From positions 26,225,775 to 26,289,774 of the forward strand of contig NC_054881.1 in assembly GCF_018320785.1 (NCBI RefSeq): a stretch of DNA of 64,000 bases, written 5' to 3'. The first letter of the stretch is position 1, and each line of letters starts with the position of its first letter. A program made the position numbers and the translations under genes. Of the stretch, positions 1 through 12,109 are shown one piece after another. Below the pieces are notes generated by a model, which had not been told where the DNA came from, made no database searches, and saw only the letters and a program-made list of their open reading frames with translations. The stretch is from Cheilinus undulatus (lineage: Eukaryota > Chordata > Actinopteri > Labriformes > Labridae).

Positions 1-700
1 TATTTATCACTCTTAAATATTTCAGATCATCAAACCAATTTTTATATTTCACAAAGACAACCCAAGTAAATACAAATTGCAGTGTCTGAATGATTATTGA
101 TTTTTTTTTTTTTTTTTTTTTTTGGGGGGGGGGGGGGTGTAAACCTACCTGGCCCTGTGTGAAAAAGCAGTTGCCCCCCTCGTTAAATCATGAATTAAAT
201 GTGATTAACCACAGTTATTTCAATTTCACTGGCCACACCCAGGCCTGATCACCAGCAGATTTGTTGAATCAGAAATCTCTTAAATAGAAGCTGTCGGACA
301 AATTGAAGTAGGCTACGAGATCTCAGAAAGAAACACAAAGAAATTCAAGAACAAATAAGAAACAAAGTGATTGAAATCTACCAGTCTAGAAAAGGTTACA
401 AAGCCATTTCCAAGGCTTTGGGATGCCAGCGAACCGCGGTCAGAGCCATTATCCACAATGGCGAAAACTGGGAACAGTGCTGAACCTTCCCGGGAGTGAT
501 TGGCCAACCAAAATGACTCCAAGAGTTCAACGACGACTCATCCAGGAGGTCACAACAGAACCCAGAGCAACATCCAAAGAACTGTAGGCCTCACTGGCCT
601 CAGTTAGGGTCAGTGTTCAGGACTAAACTGTAAGAAAAATACTGGGCAAAAATGGCATCCATGGGAGAGTCCCAATGCCAAAACCACGGCTGATACTAAA
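1..700 (+). mobile_element. Tc1-like DNA transposon relic (family A), cut by the window edge
   Basis: The window opens close to the left end of a Tc1/mariner-type element. The same left-end sequence (cacttaaatgtttcagatca type) recurs near 31.03 kb and 61.99 kb. From about 330 the sequence matches, in broken frames, the helix-turn-helix start of a Tc1 transposase (an 'I-Q-E-Q' segment, then 'AISKALG' and 'TVRAII' type motifs), followed by the region around 'TSKELQ'. Frameshifts and stops prevent a complete protein. Similarity fades after about 700, so the catalytic DDE part is missing. It is a dead copy. Confidence 0.8.
101..137. repeat. Poly-T run followed by poly-G run
   Basis: 23 T followed by 14 G, inside the Tc1-like relic. 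It is a homopolymer expansion and its exact length may be a sequencing or assembly artefact. Confidence 0.9.
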
Positions 701-1790
701 AAAGGATATGAGACCATTAAAATACAGTGAGCAAACCTTATTATGAAAGTTCTTAAAAATAAATTGTAAAAACTAACATCAATTTTACACAGAAAGACTG
801 AGTTGAACTAACAGTTTCCTGATAAAAGTGTCTGTTATAAACACTTATTATAAACAAGATAGTTGTACTCCTTGGCCATATAAGCTAAAGGAACCTGATT
901 TACTTAAGTTACTTGTTTAAAAAACCAAGTGTCTAAGAATGCATCACTATGAAAGGGTAGTTCACTAACTACTAATGTACACAGTGGCAGGTTGATGGTC
1001 TAATGTAGTGGTTCTCAACTGGTGGGTTGGGACCCAAAAAAGGGTCACAAAGCTGTGCCTGGGAAAAAAAATAATGGCAAAAAGTCCATGATGTACTGAA
1101 GCCCTAAGCCATCATGCATCCACGTATTATTTTACAACACTTTGACATGACAACAAATACATTTTGGTTATTTTCACAAGACCTGAACTTATTTACCTCA
1201 ATATCTTGGTATGGCAAAGTTGTTTTTCTTGTGACAATGTGTTAACTCCTCCAGATCTCTAGAAAGCAATTCAAATGTTATTACTGGAAGGGCTTCTGTG
1301 ATGCACTCCAAAGATGTTTATTTTGTCCTGTCTCTCTGTTTAGTGATCAGTTTGGTTCCATCTAAGGTCTAAACTGCAACATTTTTCATAAAATAAATTT
1401 GAGTGTTTGAAATTTCTCCTTAAGAAAGTGGAGGTGAGTCCTAAGGCTAGACCAGTTGAAGATCTTAAGCTCTTAAGGATAATCTGTCTATCGGTCAGTC
1501 AGACTGGAGTAGATATTTTTAACTGCTTGAGACAGTTCTTTGCTTCTCTGTGTGTGGGATAAAAGGCAAAAGCTCTCTCCTGCATCATGGGAAATCTGCC
1601 AGGATGAACCCGTTGACTCGTCTCTGGCTGTTTCTCTTTTCCCTCCCTCTCTGCTTTCTGGATTAGATTTCACAGCACCTTTGCTCTTTGCTGAAACAAG
1701 TCATTTCCAAAAGGGAAACTGAATGAGTAATAGATAAGGATGACAGTGTAATTTGAAGAAAGAAAGGAGAATGAGACATGAGCAGATAAG
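701..1790. other. Intergenic DNA downstream of pgam2, with one hAT-like end
   Basis: No gene seen. At about 1008-1075 there is a common vertebrate repeat end (gtggttctcaactggtggg, then 'gggacccaaa'). The same end occurs at both sides of the element at 31.33-31.63 kb. No matching right end was found here, so this is a fragment. The rest is unique AT-rich DNA; two short opposite-strand ORFs near 1.5-1.7 kb look like chance. Confidence 0.5.
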
Positions 1791-1835
1791 ACAGAAAAAC
1801 TAATCAGACACAGGCCTACATAAAAACAGGGTTTC

Positions 1836-1841
1836 TTTATT
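1836..1841 (-). terminator. pgam2 polyadenylation signal
   Basis: AATAAA on the minus strand (tttatt on plus), about 300 bases beyond the pgam2 stop codon. It is the first good signal downstream and implies a 3' UTR of about 0.3 kb. Confidence 0.65.
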
Positions 1842-2137
1842 TTGGTTGTGCCAGGATGGTGAGGCCCTCAACATAGGGGCTAGATCACAATTTAAAAGGG
1901 CTGAGTGGCATGTGGCTGCAAAGACAGAGGCCCGGCTGTCTGCTTTCATGGACAGGTCATCCCTATGTGTGTATTTTAAACAAACAGGGTTAATGTGCTG
2001 AAAATGGCTCATCTCCAGAATAGCCATCAAACATTTAACCTGTTGGAATGGACTACAAAGATGGGCAAATGGATGGCGGGAAAAGGTGAGGGGGGAACAG
2101 TCTGTTTTTCTGCCTCCTCTGAGCCTCAAAGGCAGCC

Positions 2138-3821
2138 TTACTTCTTGGCTTTTCCCTGGGCTGCTACGGCCTCCATGGCCTTCTTTACTGTTTCCTCATC
2201 ACCGAGGAAGGACATAGGCTTAACAGGCTTCAGGTCTGCGTCCAGCTCGTATACAATTGGAATTCCTGTTGGCAGGTTCAGCTCCATAATGGCTGCGTCA
2301 GACATACCTGGAAAGAAGGGGAGACAGACATGCAGATCAGCAGACAGAACAGGAGAGTTGTAACCGATACCATTACAGACTGTCTGGGGCCTTGCTAGGC
2401 AGAAAAGACAATGATATTGCATAATATAAACAGCTTTGTTAAACTTGATTGCATTCATTTCAGTTCTGAAGACCATCGTTTTTATCTTTAGGCAACCTAT
2501 CATAGCTATCTGACATTTACTTTTGCCCTTGAAGCTCTCTGGCTTTAGAAGTCCCTTATCCATGACTGGCCACCCCTTGAAAATGTACAACCTTTCTACA
2601 TAAAGGTCGTGACTGTAACGGGAACCAGGGTCCTGACCCTCTTTCCTGTCCCTGAGCTCTACAGTCCCCAACATGCTATTTTTAGACCCCATAACCCACA
2701 ACTGTGTTTGTATGAGTGAGTGTCTGCAATTATGTAAGACCCGGCCTTGTATGCAAATGCATAGGAAGATACTTTGTGATGTTTTATTTCAACTTTCAAC
2801 TCTTCTCTTATCTTGTCTTCATCAACATTTTAAATCATTCTTTAGCCTTTACGTTAAGTCTTCTTTAATTTTAGTCACTTTTTAGTCATTTCTAACCTTT
2901 ATAGTTTTAGTCTGGTTCAGTCAATGAAAACTCAAAATTTTTTTAAAAATGGTAGCCAATTTACATTTTTAGTCATAGCTTAGTCAACGGAATTAACACT
3001 GGTCTTCATCAGCTTTTTGTCCAGCCATAGGCTGTAATGCTCACCCTCTAAGTGCTTGACAACACCACGCAGACTATTGCCATGGGCAGCGATGATTACA
3101 TTCTTTCCCGCCTTAATTTCAGGGGCAATAACGTCATTCCAGAAAGGCAGGGCGCGGGCGATGGTGTCCTTTAGTGATTCACAGGTAGGGAGCTCACCAG
3201 GCTTCAGATTCTTGTAGCGACGTGACTGTAGAAAGAAGGAACAACAGGATATTTTTCACTCTATAACAATATACAGATGTTACACCAGTTGTCTAGGAGT
3301 AACGGAGTCTTTGGTGTCTCTTTTGTGAAGATAATCACTGTAATAGGCTATGCTAAATTATTAAACACGTTTTTTTGCATCTTTCCAGTTCTGCATAGTT
3401 TTACCTCGCTGATGATTTTGTGGTAAGGGTGGTCCTTGTCCATGGGTGGAGGTGGGATGTCAAAGGAACGGCGCCAGATCTTCACCTGCTCCTCCCCGTG
3501 CTTCTCAGCTGTCTCGGCCTTGTTGAGACCGGTGAGGCCTCCATAGTGACGCTCATTCAGACGCCAGGTGCGGATCACAGGCAGCCACATCTGGTCTGTG
3601 CCTTCCATGATGGTCCACAGTGTCTTCACAGCGCGCTTCAGCACAGACGTGTAACACACATCAAACTTGAGGCCTGCTTCCTTGATAGCCAGGGCTCCAC
3701 GTTTAGCCTCCTCCACACCCTTCTCACTGAGGTCAGCGTCGAACCAGCCGCAGAAACGGTTCTCCTGGTTCCAGGCACTCTCACCATGGCGGACGATCAC
3801 CAAACGATGGACAGCAGCCAT
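2138..3821 (-). CDS. pgam2: Phosphoglycerate mutase 2 (muscle form)
   Basis: Cytosolic glycolytic enzyme that interconverts 3- and 2-phosphoglycerate through a phosphohistidine, using 2,3-bisphosphoglycerate as cofactor. Three exons: 3405-3821, 3045-3225 and 2138-2307 (417+181+170 nt). Together they encode 255 residues, the usual family length, and all introns are GT-AG. Visible motifs are the catalytic 'RHGES' with His12, '[15 protein letters not shown]' with the acid Glu near 90, and the second active-site His187 in 'AAHGNSLRG'. The C-terminus ends in 'AAQGKAKK'. '[10 protein letters not shown]', 'GTDQMWLP' and 'LKPGELP' favour the muscle isoform PGAM2 over PGAM1. The start codon context is strong (A at -3, G at +4). 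Introns are 179 and 737 bp. The gene is intact and lies about 8 kb head to head from nefl. Human PGAM2 is not linked to NEFL (chromosomes 7 and 8), so the linkage is lineage-specific. Confidence 0.96.
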
Positions 3822-3937
3822 TTTTACAGTGTGTCTTCTTGGTCTACCTTAAACCAAACACAGCACCCTCAGCCCTTCTAAGTTGTGCACACACACACTG
3901 GCTGACCAACAGTGAGCCAGGCCCTGCATGCCACACT

Positions 3938-4017
3938 CTTTTTATAGTGGCAGACCTCCTTTACATTCCACCTGTAAGAGGCCCTTATACTGTGATGGAC
4001 ATACAAGCCCAGCCAAT
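3938..4017 (-). promoter_or_regulatory. pgam2 core promoter: TATA box, E-box, M-CAT, inverted CCAAT
   Basis: On the minus strand CTATAAAAAG (3938-3947) is a TATA box about 117 bases before the ATG. It is also one mismatch from a MEF2 site. Upstream of it lie an overlapping CATTCC (M-CAT type, 3964-3969) and CACCTG E-box (3969-3974), and CCAAT on the plus strand at 4013-4017. E-box, M-CAT and MEF2 motifs are the usual vocabulary of skeletal-muscle promoters, which fits PGAM2. Factor binding is inferred from motifs only. Confidence 0.7.
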
Positions 4018-7000
4018 AGAAGCAGAGCTCCTCTGGGCTGCTGGGACATGTGGTAACTGGGAAGGCCAGAGGTCAGACATTAAGCCAAAATAGCAACATG
4101 ACTTTTAAACTGAGATCTGTGGAACAAAAGTGTAAAGATCAGAGTTGGCTGTGGAGAGGCACTTCACTGAGATGGTCCCTGACGGGGGGGAGCTTATTAG
4201 AAGTTTATCTGCTTAGGAAATTTTATATTTGTTTAGTGTGACAGTGACAGTGTGATTCAAGACTGAGTAGGAGTAGAGACTGTGGGCAACATGTTGCCAA
4301 AACATAGCTTAGATGACTGCAGGTTACAGCTGCACATTCATGAGCTTTCTCTTACTGTACATGCTGCTGCCAAGACAGGCGACAGAAATTATACAACTAA
4401 CTGACCTCCAAAGCTGCATCTACTGTGGTCACTCGTACCACAGCTACTGTTATCACAATGGTTAAACATAAGATCAGGAGGAAGCTGAGAAGATATCAAA
4501 AGCTTTTTTCAGAAGTCAAAACATTAAATCCCTGGAGCAGATCTCAAAACATTTTACACAACATATGTAAGAAAACAATTCCTGAGGGTCTATGCAAAAT
4601 CCTCCCCTTGAAAAGCACTTGAAACGTGCAATTCATATACATCACCACTAGAGGTCCCCATAATACTATTAATAAATGTTTTACATCAATGAGCCAAGCA
4701 AACCTAGGCAAGACTGCATGGCCCTTAATTTTTAAAGGTGTAATAATTTGTTGAATCTGTTTTAGATAGAATCATTCATTTCCTGTTAAAATAGCTGCAT
4801 GCTGTTCTGCAAACTCCTTGAAGAACTTTAATCTCAAAGAAGGCAGTGAACTAAGCATAGTTTGGGATTTAGGTGGTTGCATGGAACAGTTTTGTCAAAT
4901 AGACTTGGTGTCAGCAAGTTTTGTCAATGTCTCAATCCTTCTGCACACCTTCACTTTAAATAGGCTTGAATTTTTTCACTGGGTAGAGACAAATACTTAG
5001 AAAAAGCAGTGGAGACATTACAAGATCGCATCATGCTGTACAAAAAATGTTCCAGATTTGAGATGCGTTAAGCAACATTTGATCTAGCACATAATGACTT
5101 TCCTAGTACAGAGAACTGGAAAGAGAGGAGTAAGAATAGGTGCTTTTTGATTTCCAAAAAATGTCCCCAGGATCAAGGAACCTTTTGAGGAGCTCAGTGC
5201 TTTTTTAACACAGAAACCGGGGTCTACATTTCATTCTGTTGTAGAAAATGTGCCCCTTGAAAAGTCCCTGTTCAGGAGGTATTACTTTCCAAAGGCCCAG
5301 GAACTAGGGCTGCAGCACTGAAGTAGCTAGAAACTCTGCTAAGAACTCTCAGACCACCCAGATCATTAGCTTCTAATGGTCAACAAAGGTTTGCATTTCT
5401 CTGGTCAGTGTTAGAGCTGAGGAAGCCTTTCAGTGGAGAGACTAATGTAACCTTAACCAAGTTCATTTGCCCCATTTGGATCAAGCTTTGGATAATCATT
5501 GACTGAGCTCCTTAAGAGACATTTGATAAGGTTAAATTGTCTATCACAGATTATAGAGACTGTCTGTCAAAGGTGGGAAAGGACACAACTATTGTACTCA
5601 AGTAAAGTAAAAAGTTTATAATTCAAAGTTTACTTCAAGTAACTGAGCAGCTACTGAGGAGCTGTGCTGTAAAATAGGAGCTTACCTTAGTGGCAAGAAA
5701 AATAAGAGAATAGAACTCCAAACAGGTTATTCAGGTAAAGTCACATCTCTTTAATAATGTCAAATATGCAGAAATATTAAAAGCATTACTTGAACTCATG
5801 AAAAGTAAAATTTCTACATTGGCCAACACTACTGACAGTCAAAGTAAACTTTTGAAAGTCTTAAATATTTACAGTATGACAGAGGTGCAGTAACCCCTTA
5901 AAACCTGTGGCAAGGTGAATCTCCTCTGGTAAGAACAAAGCAGAAAGGCAACCTCATAGCAAGACAATGAATACTGCACTGTGCATCCATTAGGAGGACC
6001 TTAAGTCACAGATGGGACATCTAACTCAGTGGATAACTTCACTCATGGTGCAAATCTCAGAAAAGGGCACCTTGTTGAAAGGGGCAATTTGCATCAGTAG
6101 AGAGAATGTCTTTCAACAGCATGGCGTTGCTGCAAGGTTGTACATTTGATGTTCTGCAACTTTGCTCAGCTGAGAAGCACTCTAATAAATAATGTGAAAA
6201 TGAGCCGTTCTTTACAGTATCATCCAGACTCCCAAACTTAAAGATCATAAGATAATAATAATAATATTCTGGCTTGTTTCAGTATTGCTACCACATATCA
6301 TCATACTAAATAATCCAACTTATCCTTAAGGCTTGAGTTAGTAAATGTCCACCTTACAACAAATACTGCATAGCATAGAGACCAGTAACAAAGCTGTCTT
6401 TTCTCCAGTACCCTTCATGAAATGTTGTGCAGGCAGTGATGCACTCGAACCTAGAGGACAGAGATAAAAGTGCTGATGAAGCCTAGAAAGCAAAGCCACA
6501 GAGACACAGAGCTGAACTGTCAGATAAAGTCAGTGTCTCCTGTCACCACCAATCAAATTATGATCTATATATAGAAAAAGAAGAAATACAACTGACCAAA
6601 AATATACTATTAATGGATATCCAGGCAAAGAGCCCAACCAATTCTCATGAAAATAGTGAGGTTACTGGACTGTAGAAAAAATGAGGCAGCTGGAAAAGAC
6701 AATGGGGATGCCTTTGTGGTGCTTCCACTGTTAACATATTGTGAACTGACTTGAACAAAAAATGGAAAACAGCTATCAGTGTTGAAATGACTGAGAATTA
6801 GTACCTGTAGCAATGCTCCCACATAGAGCTTTGAAGCATAGTTTTCTCTTTGTTCATGTTTGATTGCATGTCATCAGTTTGTTTCGTCTTGCAAACCCCA
6901 GTAAAAAGCATAAAGTTTGGATAAACTGTAGAGTACAGTTACATTTGGCAGACAATTTTGTTGAACACTACATACGTCTGACAGTAAGTACAACACATGA

Positions 7001-7131
7001 AGGATCAGAGGGGAGAAAACAAGGTCATCGAGTTTCAACAAACAACTTGAAGTGTGATCAGATAAAGAGGGAATGCACAGGGTGTATTGATCATCATTAG
7101 CATCACCATTCCATCATGAAAATCCTTAAAA

Positions 7132-7179
<48 letters not shown>

Positions 7180-7767
7180 CATGTATACTAATATCATCAT
7201 CAAAAAAGTCATCCCATCATCAGTAGCACCAATATCATGACATGCAAATGTGCATGAAGGTGGAAAAGGGACTTTATAGATTGAATGGAGTTTGTTGATT
7301 TATTTCACTGGAGGACTTTAGCAGTGGAGTGCCAGCTAGTATCTAAGAGCCCTGTAGGAGAATTGGGACCAGGAGCCTTCATCAGCAGTGAGTACTTAAG
7401 AGGGACTATGCACGAGTTCAAGTAAGGAGGAGCTTTTTTGAGCTTATTTGTGAGAGGAATAGGGTTATGAGTTTATTGCAACTAAAGTAGATTCATAGTA
7501 AGTCAAGGATCATCTTTCACAGGATTGCTATAGTCAGCTTTTGATCTGTAAATATGAGTAGGCATGACACTGTGATGACAAGCAAAAGAACTGACTGTAA
7601 TAAAGTTACTAATGAGAACGTTTACCATATGGTTGCAATGGTTTTTTGTTACATAATAGTCTGATGCTCTGATTTTATACAATTAAAAAGTGTTTTAAAC
7701 CCAGAAATAGATGTTTAGTGTGATATTTAAGCCTGGTAAATAGTACAATAAACTATATCATGTGTCA
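4018..7767. other. Intergenic region upstream of pgam2
   Basis: No gene recognised on either strand; ORFs are short and lack family motifs. A perfect MEF2 consensus (CTATTAATAA) sits at 4666-4675, about 0.7 kb upstream of the pgam2 TATA box. A second E-box, CAGCTG, lies near 4327. These could be muscle enhancer parts. The remainder is AT-rich with a TA microsatellite near 7.15 kb. Confidence 0.45.
7137..7177. repeat. (TA)n microsatellite
   Basis: About 20 uninterrupted TA units. Confidence 0.97.
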
Positions 7768-8910
7768 TGGTGGCTGTGTAGCTCTCCAATTCTACTTAGG
7801 TTTGTCTGCCCCTATAGTTGCTAAAGAAAAAAAATGACCTTTTCATGTCAAACAGCAAACATTATCTTTAGAAATGCACCAATACCATGATTTTCTGACC
7901 AAGTGCAAGTACTCGTATTTTGGTACTCACTGACACTGATAATACCGTAACTGTTCCTTAAACTATTTTGAAAGTTCATTTCCTTTTCATCAGTTGTTCT
8001 TCATGTCTCCACTTGACAATTTAGCAGTGTGTAGTTTTCATTCTTCTCTACTTTGATCACCCTCATTTACGTTAAGATATCCCCACACTGCAGACATGGC
8101 TCCAACTTTGACTACATACTCACTGCATGAGTATACTAAAATACTACATGAAGGGCCAAAAGTATGCTTTAAAGGTCACATATTTAACCCCTTTAAGACA
8201 AGTTTATATTGGTTTCAGAGGTCCCCAAAACATGCCTGTGAAGTTTGTTGCTGAAAAAACACTCCAGTATCTGATTTTTGCATGTCCAAAATGCCCTCTG
8301 TTTCATGCCCTCACCAGGAAACGGATGTGGTTCTCCTGATCCTCTTCTCAGCTGCCAGCTGATCAGAGAAAAAGACAGAACTTTCTTCAATGCGGGGAGG
8401 GCCAACTGAACCTGGGGCCAGGGCTAACTCCCCACATGACTAACCTGACACGCCAGATGGATTTGTTTCACACATCCATCTGGGAAAGCTTCAATAGGAA
8501 ACGTTTGAGAAAAGGCAGAGGCTTTGAAAAAAAAAACTCGAAGTATGATTGGGTGAACGTTGTGTCCGTCACATCTCTATGGGCCAATCAGAGCAACAAA
8601 ACACATGACGTAGCCGGATATTTTGCATAATATGTGACCTTTAAAATTGTATTAAGTATATTTTCAGCAATGTTTTATGAGTATAAGTATTTAGGATTTG
8701 TATCACTGTTGATACCTGTATCAGTATCCGTGTATCCCTGATTATCACTGTAACTAGATTTTTAACTGTAGATTTTTCAGTCCAATATTGAGGACTGGTG
8801 TGTGATGTGGCAGGTGGTATTGTGCATCGTAGTGGCTGTATAGCTGCCATTTCTACTTTAGTTGGTTTACCCCTATAGTGGCTAAAGGGAAGAATGACCC
8901 ATTTATGTCA
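7768..8910. repeat. Diverged direct repeats about 1.06 kb apart
   Basis: 7768-7850 and 8830-8910 share an ordered series of blocks: 'tggctgtgtagct' against 'tggctgtatagct', then 'ttctact', 'cccctatagt', 'gctaaa', 'gaatgacc/aatgacc' and 'atgtca'. Between them lie a 'gaaatgcaccaatacc' stretch (about 7870), resembling the end of a common fish hAT-like repeat, and the TTAA-flanked MITE at 8169-8644. An old duplication or two copies of one repeat are both possible. Confidence 0.55.
8169..8644 (+). mobile_element. TTAA-flanked MITE, copy 1
   Basis: Inverted ends AGGTCACATATT (from 8173) and aatATGTGACCT (to 8640) are each bordered by TTAA (8169-8172 and 8641-8644). TTAA duplication is the hallmark of piggyBac-type insertion. 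The element is about 470 bp with no transposase. A second copy in the opposite orientation lies at 49872-50362 with the same ends and TTAA borders. An inner block at 8438-8600 is also found without these ends at 59187-59395. Confidence 0.75.
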
Positions 8911-9755
8911 CATACAGGTGTGTGTTTCTTATGCTGCCTTGTTTCCTCTAACTACAATCATGATAAGAGGTGTTAAATCTACATGTTAATAGAAAGCACA
9001 GGGACAGTTTGCATTGCATATTGAGTTTGGAGTGCTAGAAATTTGGATGTTATGCACAACAAGGTTGTTATTTTGCCTCGATGCCCCGAGGACTGAGGAA
9101 ATTTAAAAGTATGACTTAAGTCATTAACAAAGCAACATCCTTTAAATCATCACTTTAAGTGAGCTAATTAGCTTGTAAAGAGATGTTAATGATCTATTTT
9201 CACTTTCTCATTTCCCTAGGTCGTGTAAGCATCTCGACTGCCAAAAAAATGGGCCCCGGTGCAGATTGTAAGACTGCTGTGAGGGTGGGAAAGACTGTAC
9301 ACAGGGGAGTTTGTGTGATCACAACTGTTACGATGAGTCAGGCTGCAGCAGAGTCCATGCAGATCCCCCTCAGGTCCCCCACCTCTCACTGCCTGCCTTA
9401 CTTCTGTTCAGTCACAGCACTGTCTGTGAGCACCGAAGGCCTTTGCTGCATAGGCAAATTACTGTATGAATCATGCAAATGCAGGTGAAGAAACAAAGAG
9501 ATAGTGCTGCAAAGCACTGCAATACACTGATTTTATGCATGCTGCTCTAGCAAAGTGAATTCTTCAGCTTTCCCTATGTACTTTTGCAGAGCTTCTTTAT
9601 ACCTGCACACACTCTTAGCTGACACACAAGACTGAAAATGCATGTCAGCAGCTAGGTGTAATGAACCTGCTGTGGTTTCCGTGGTCCAAGTGGAAGGCAA
9701 TTTTTTCTTCATTTCAACTGATAGACCAACTTAAAAACTGACAAATAAGGGCATA
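8911..9755. other. Intergenic, nothing recognised
   Basis: A 101-codon ORF begins at 9183 and a 'ttccctag' acceptor-like string precedes codons near 9221, but the peptide matches no family I know and no partner exon is seen. Probably not coding. Confidence 0.4.
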
Positions 9756-11199
9756 CAGTACCTATAGAAAGAATTTAACCCCTTGGATGTTTTACACTAT
9801 TGTTGAGTTTACAAATCAATTATGGCATTTTTGACAAAAAAAAATTACAAAAACCTCTTGAATGTCAAAACTGATTTGAAAACTGATTTCTGCAAAGTAG
9901 TGTCAATGTTAAACATTAAACAAAAATATTTCAAGTAAAAAAAAAGTGACTGCATAAATATTCACCTCCTTTAAAGTGACTGATTACGTTAACAGAGGTC
10001 CAGCCGATTGGTGCTAGTGGCTTCATGATTAGTGAAAGGGGCATCACCTGAGTACAGGGAATGTGTCCCAAGTGATTGTAGTATAACGATACCTGTGTCT
10101 AGAAGGTCAAGTCAGTGGTTAATCAGTATTCCGAGCTACCATTACGCCATGAAGACAAAAGAACACTCAAAGCAACTCGGACAAATTGTTACTGAAAAGT
10201 CAGAGGATGGATACAAGTAAAGGATCATCCCTCAGAGTTCAGTTAAATCTATCATGAACAAATGGCAGGGATATGGCACATGTATAAATCTGCATAGATC
10301 AAGCCATCCTGACCAACTGAGTGACTGTGCAAAAAGGAGACTCGGGAGAGAGGCCATCAAGACAACCATGACTACTGTGAAAGAGTTACAAGCTGTTGAA
10401 GTAAACTCTTCATCAAGAGGCATGTGGGAGACTCCATTGTCAAGTCAAAGAAAGTTCTTTAGCCTGGTGAGACCAAAATGGTGCCTTATGGCCATCAGAC
10501 AAGATGTGTGTATGCTTGGCAGACACAAAACAAAGTGCATTACCACAGACACACCATCATGTAAAGCACAGTGTTGGCAGCATCATAATGTGGGAATGCT
10601 TCTTGGCCGCCAGCCCTGGAAGGCTTGTAAAGGTAGAGGTTAAAATTAATGTGGCAAAATATAGGAAAATCCTGGAGGACAATCATATTTAGTCTGCAAG
10701 AGAACTACGGCTTGGGAGAAGCATACATTGAAAGCTACACAGAAATGGTTTGAAGACAACAAGGTGAATGTCCTGGAGTGGCCGAGTCAAAGCCCAGGCT
10801 CAAGTCAAAAGAGAATTTATGGTTGGACTTGAAAAGGGCTGTTCATGGCAAATTCCGATGCAACTTGACAGAGATTGAGCAGTCTTGTATCGAAGAATGG
10901 AGTAAAATTGCAGTGTACAGATGTGCAAGCCTGATTGAGACCTATCCACACAGAGTCAGTGCTGTGATTGCAGCCAAAGGTGCATTTACGAAATACTGAC
11001 TTGAAAGGGGTAAATATTTATGCAATCACCTATTTTACCTTACAAATTTTTGTTTGATTTGCACAACTTAGAAATCTGTTTTCACTTTGATAGTATTTTT
11101 TTTTTGTCAAAAAAGCCAAATCCTATTGATCATAATTGATTTATAAAATCATTAAAAGGCTAAAACATCAAAGGAGGTGAGTGCTTTTTATAGACACTG
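9756..11199 (+). mobile_element. Full-length but dead Tc1-like transposon (family B)
   Basis: The left end CAGTACCTATAGAAAG and the right end CTTTTTATAGACACTG are imperfect inverted repeats. Each is bordered by the TA target duplication (9754-9755 and 11200-11201). Long subterminal repeats extend inward ('gatgtttta', 'aaatcaattatg', 'ttttttgacaaaaaa'). Inside, broken reading frames follow a Tc1 DDE transposase in order: an N-terminal segment around 10150-10430, an 'SIIMWECF...GRLVK' part near 10590-10640, 'ENLWLDLKRAVH' near 10815, and a C-terminal 'VIAAKG..TKY' ending at 10999. Several frameshifts and stops make it non-functional. Confidence 0.85.
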
Positions 11200-11201
11200 T
11201 A

Positions 11202-11982
11202 AGCATGGATATAAGCAGTGCCAGAAAGTCAGTTGCACAGTTGGGTATATCGAATTAAAAAAAAAAAAGATAAATTTAAAGGGGAAAAAACACAGATAAA
11301 GTATATTGGAGTAAAAAAAATGACGAGATATGTATTTTTTGCTTAAATGTAGCTGTATTCAATCTTTGTCTACACAAGTTTAACTGTGACTTCACACCTT
11401 TCTGTTTGGGTGGGATTTTTTTTAATCACTGCAGGTCTTTTGAGGTCAGCCTGTAGTTCTGCTCGCCACCAGATGGAGAGATGCTGTGTCACGATTGTTG
11501 TATCAGGACACCCCTCCCCCTCTCTCCCGCCTCCTTCTCTCCCTTCTCTCTCTCCTGCAGTGTGGTTACCTTGGCATGTATGTCCCAATATGTATGTTTT
11601 CCCCTTATAATATGGCAACCTTAGACATTTATGACAGTTATTTGCAGTGTTATTATGGTAAAAAGTTATGTTTATATTCTAAAATATGTGTTTATATCTA
11701 TTTGTTGCTTCACACATATTTTTTTTTTACTGTAGCATCACTAATTCTAAGCTTAAATAAGAAATGCTAATGCCAAACTCAGGACAAGACTATCCTGTAA
11801 CAATTATATCTTTTCCCTTCATGCTTTTATACCTGTCTATCTTTGCCTTTTCCCTCCTGAGCATATTCTCATGGATCTCTTCATTTCCATGCCTCTTTTC
11901 TTTGTCGGTGCAGTGTAAGCCTATAGAGTCTGCATTGTCAGAGTTTGGGGAGGAGCGCTTGCGCCAGAGCTCATCGTCGTGC
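11202..11982. other. nefl upstream region
   Basis: No gene. The stretch includes a CT-rich tract (about 11510-11562). Just before the TATA box lies a CpG-containing patch 'gagcgcttgcgcc' (about 11954-11966) that resembles an NRF1-type GCGC-spacer-GCGC site. Regulatory use is inferred. Confidence 0.4.
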
Positions 11983-11990
11983 TATAAAAG
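11983..11990 (+). promoter_or_regulatory. nefl TATA box
   Basis: TATAAAAG lies 120 bases before the nefl ATG. It predicts a start site near 12013 and a 5' UTR of about 95 bases, which contains no upstream ATG. Mammalian NEFL also has a TATA-type promoter. Confidence 0.8.
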
Positions 11991-12109
11991 CCTGAGCCGC
12001 TGCAGCAGCAAGCAGTCGAGGCTTTAACCTGAGCCCTTCACACACCTCCTCACTCACTCACTCATACACAGAGAGGAGAGGGAGAGCAGCCTGCCTTCCA
12101 AACACAGTC

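Noticed and set aside
1995-2363. 122-codon plus-strand ORF
   Set aside because: Antisense of pgam2 exon 3 and its 3' UTR.
9183-9488. 101-codon ORF preceded by an acceptor-like site
   Set aside because: No recognisable family and no neighbouring exon; likely chance.
10032-10999. Several 60-130 codon ORFs
   Set aside because: Fragments of the dead family B Tc1 transposase in different frames, not host genes.
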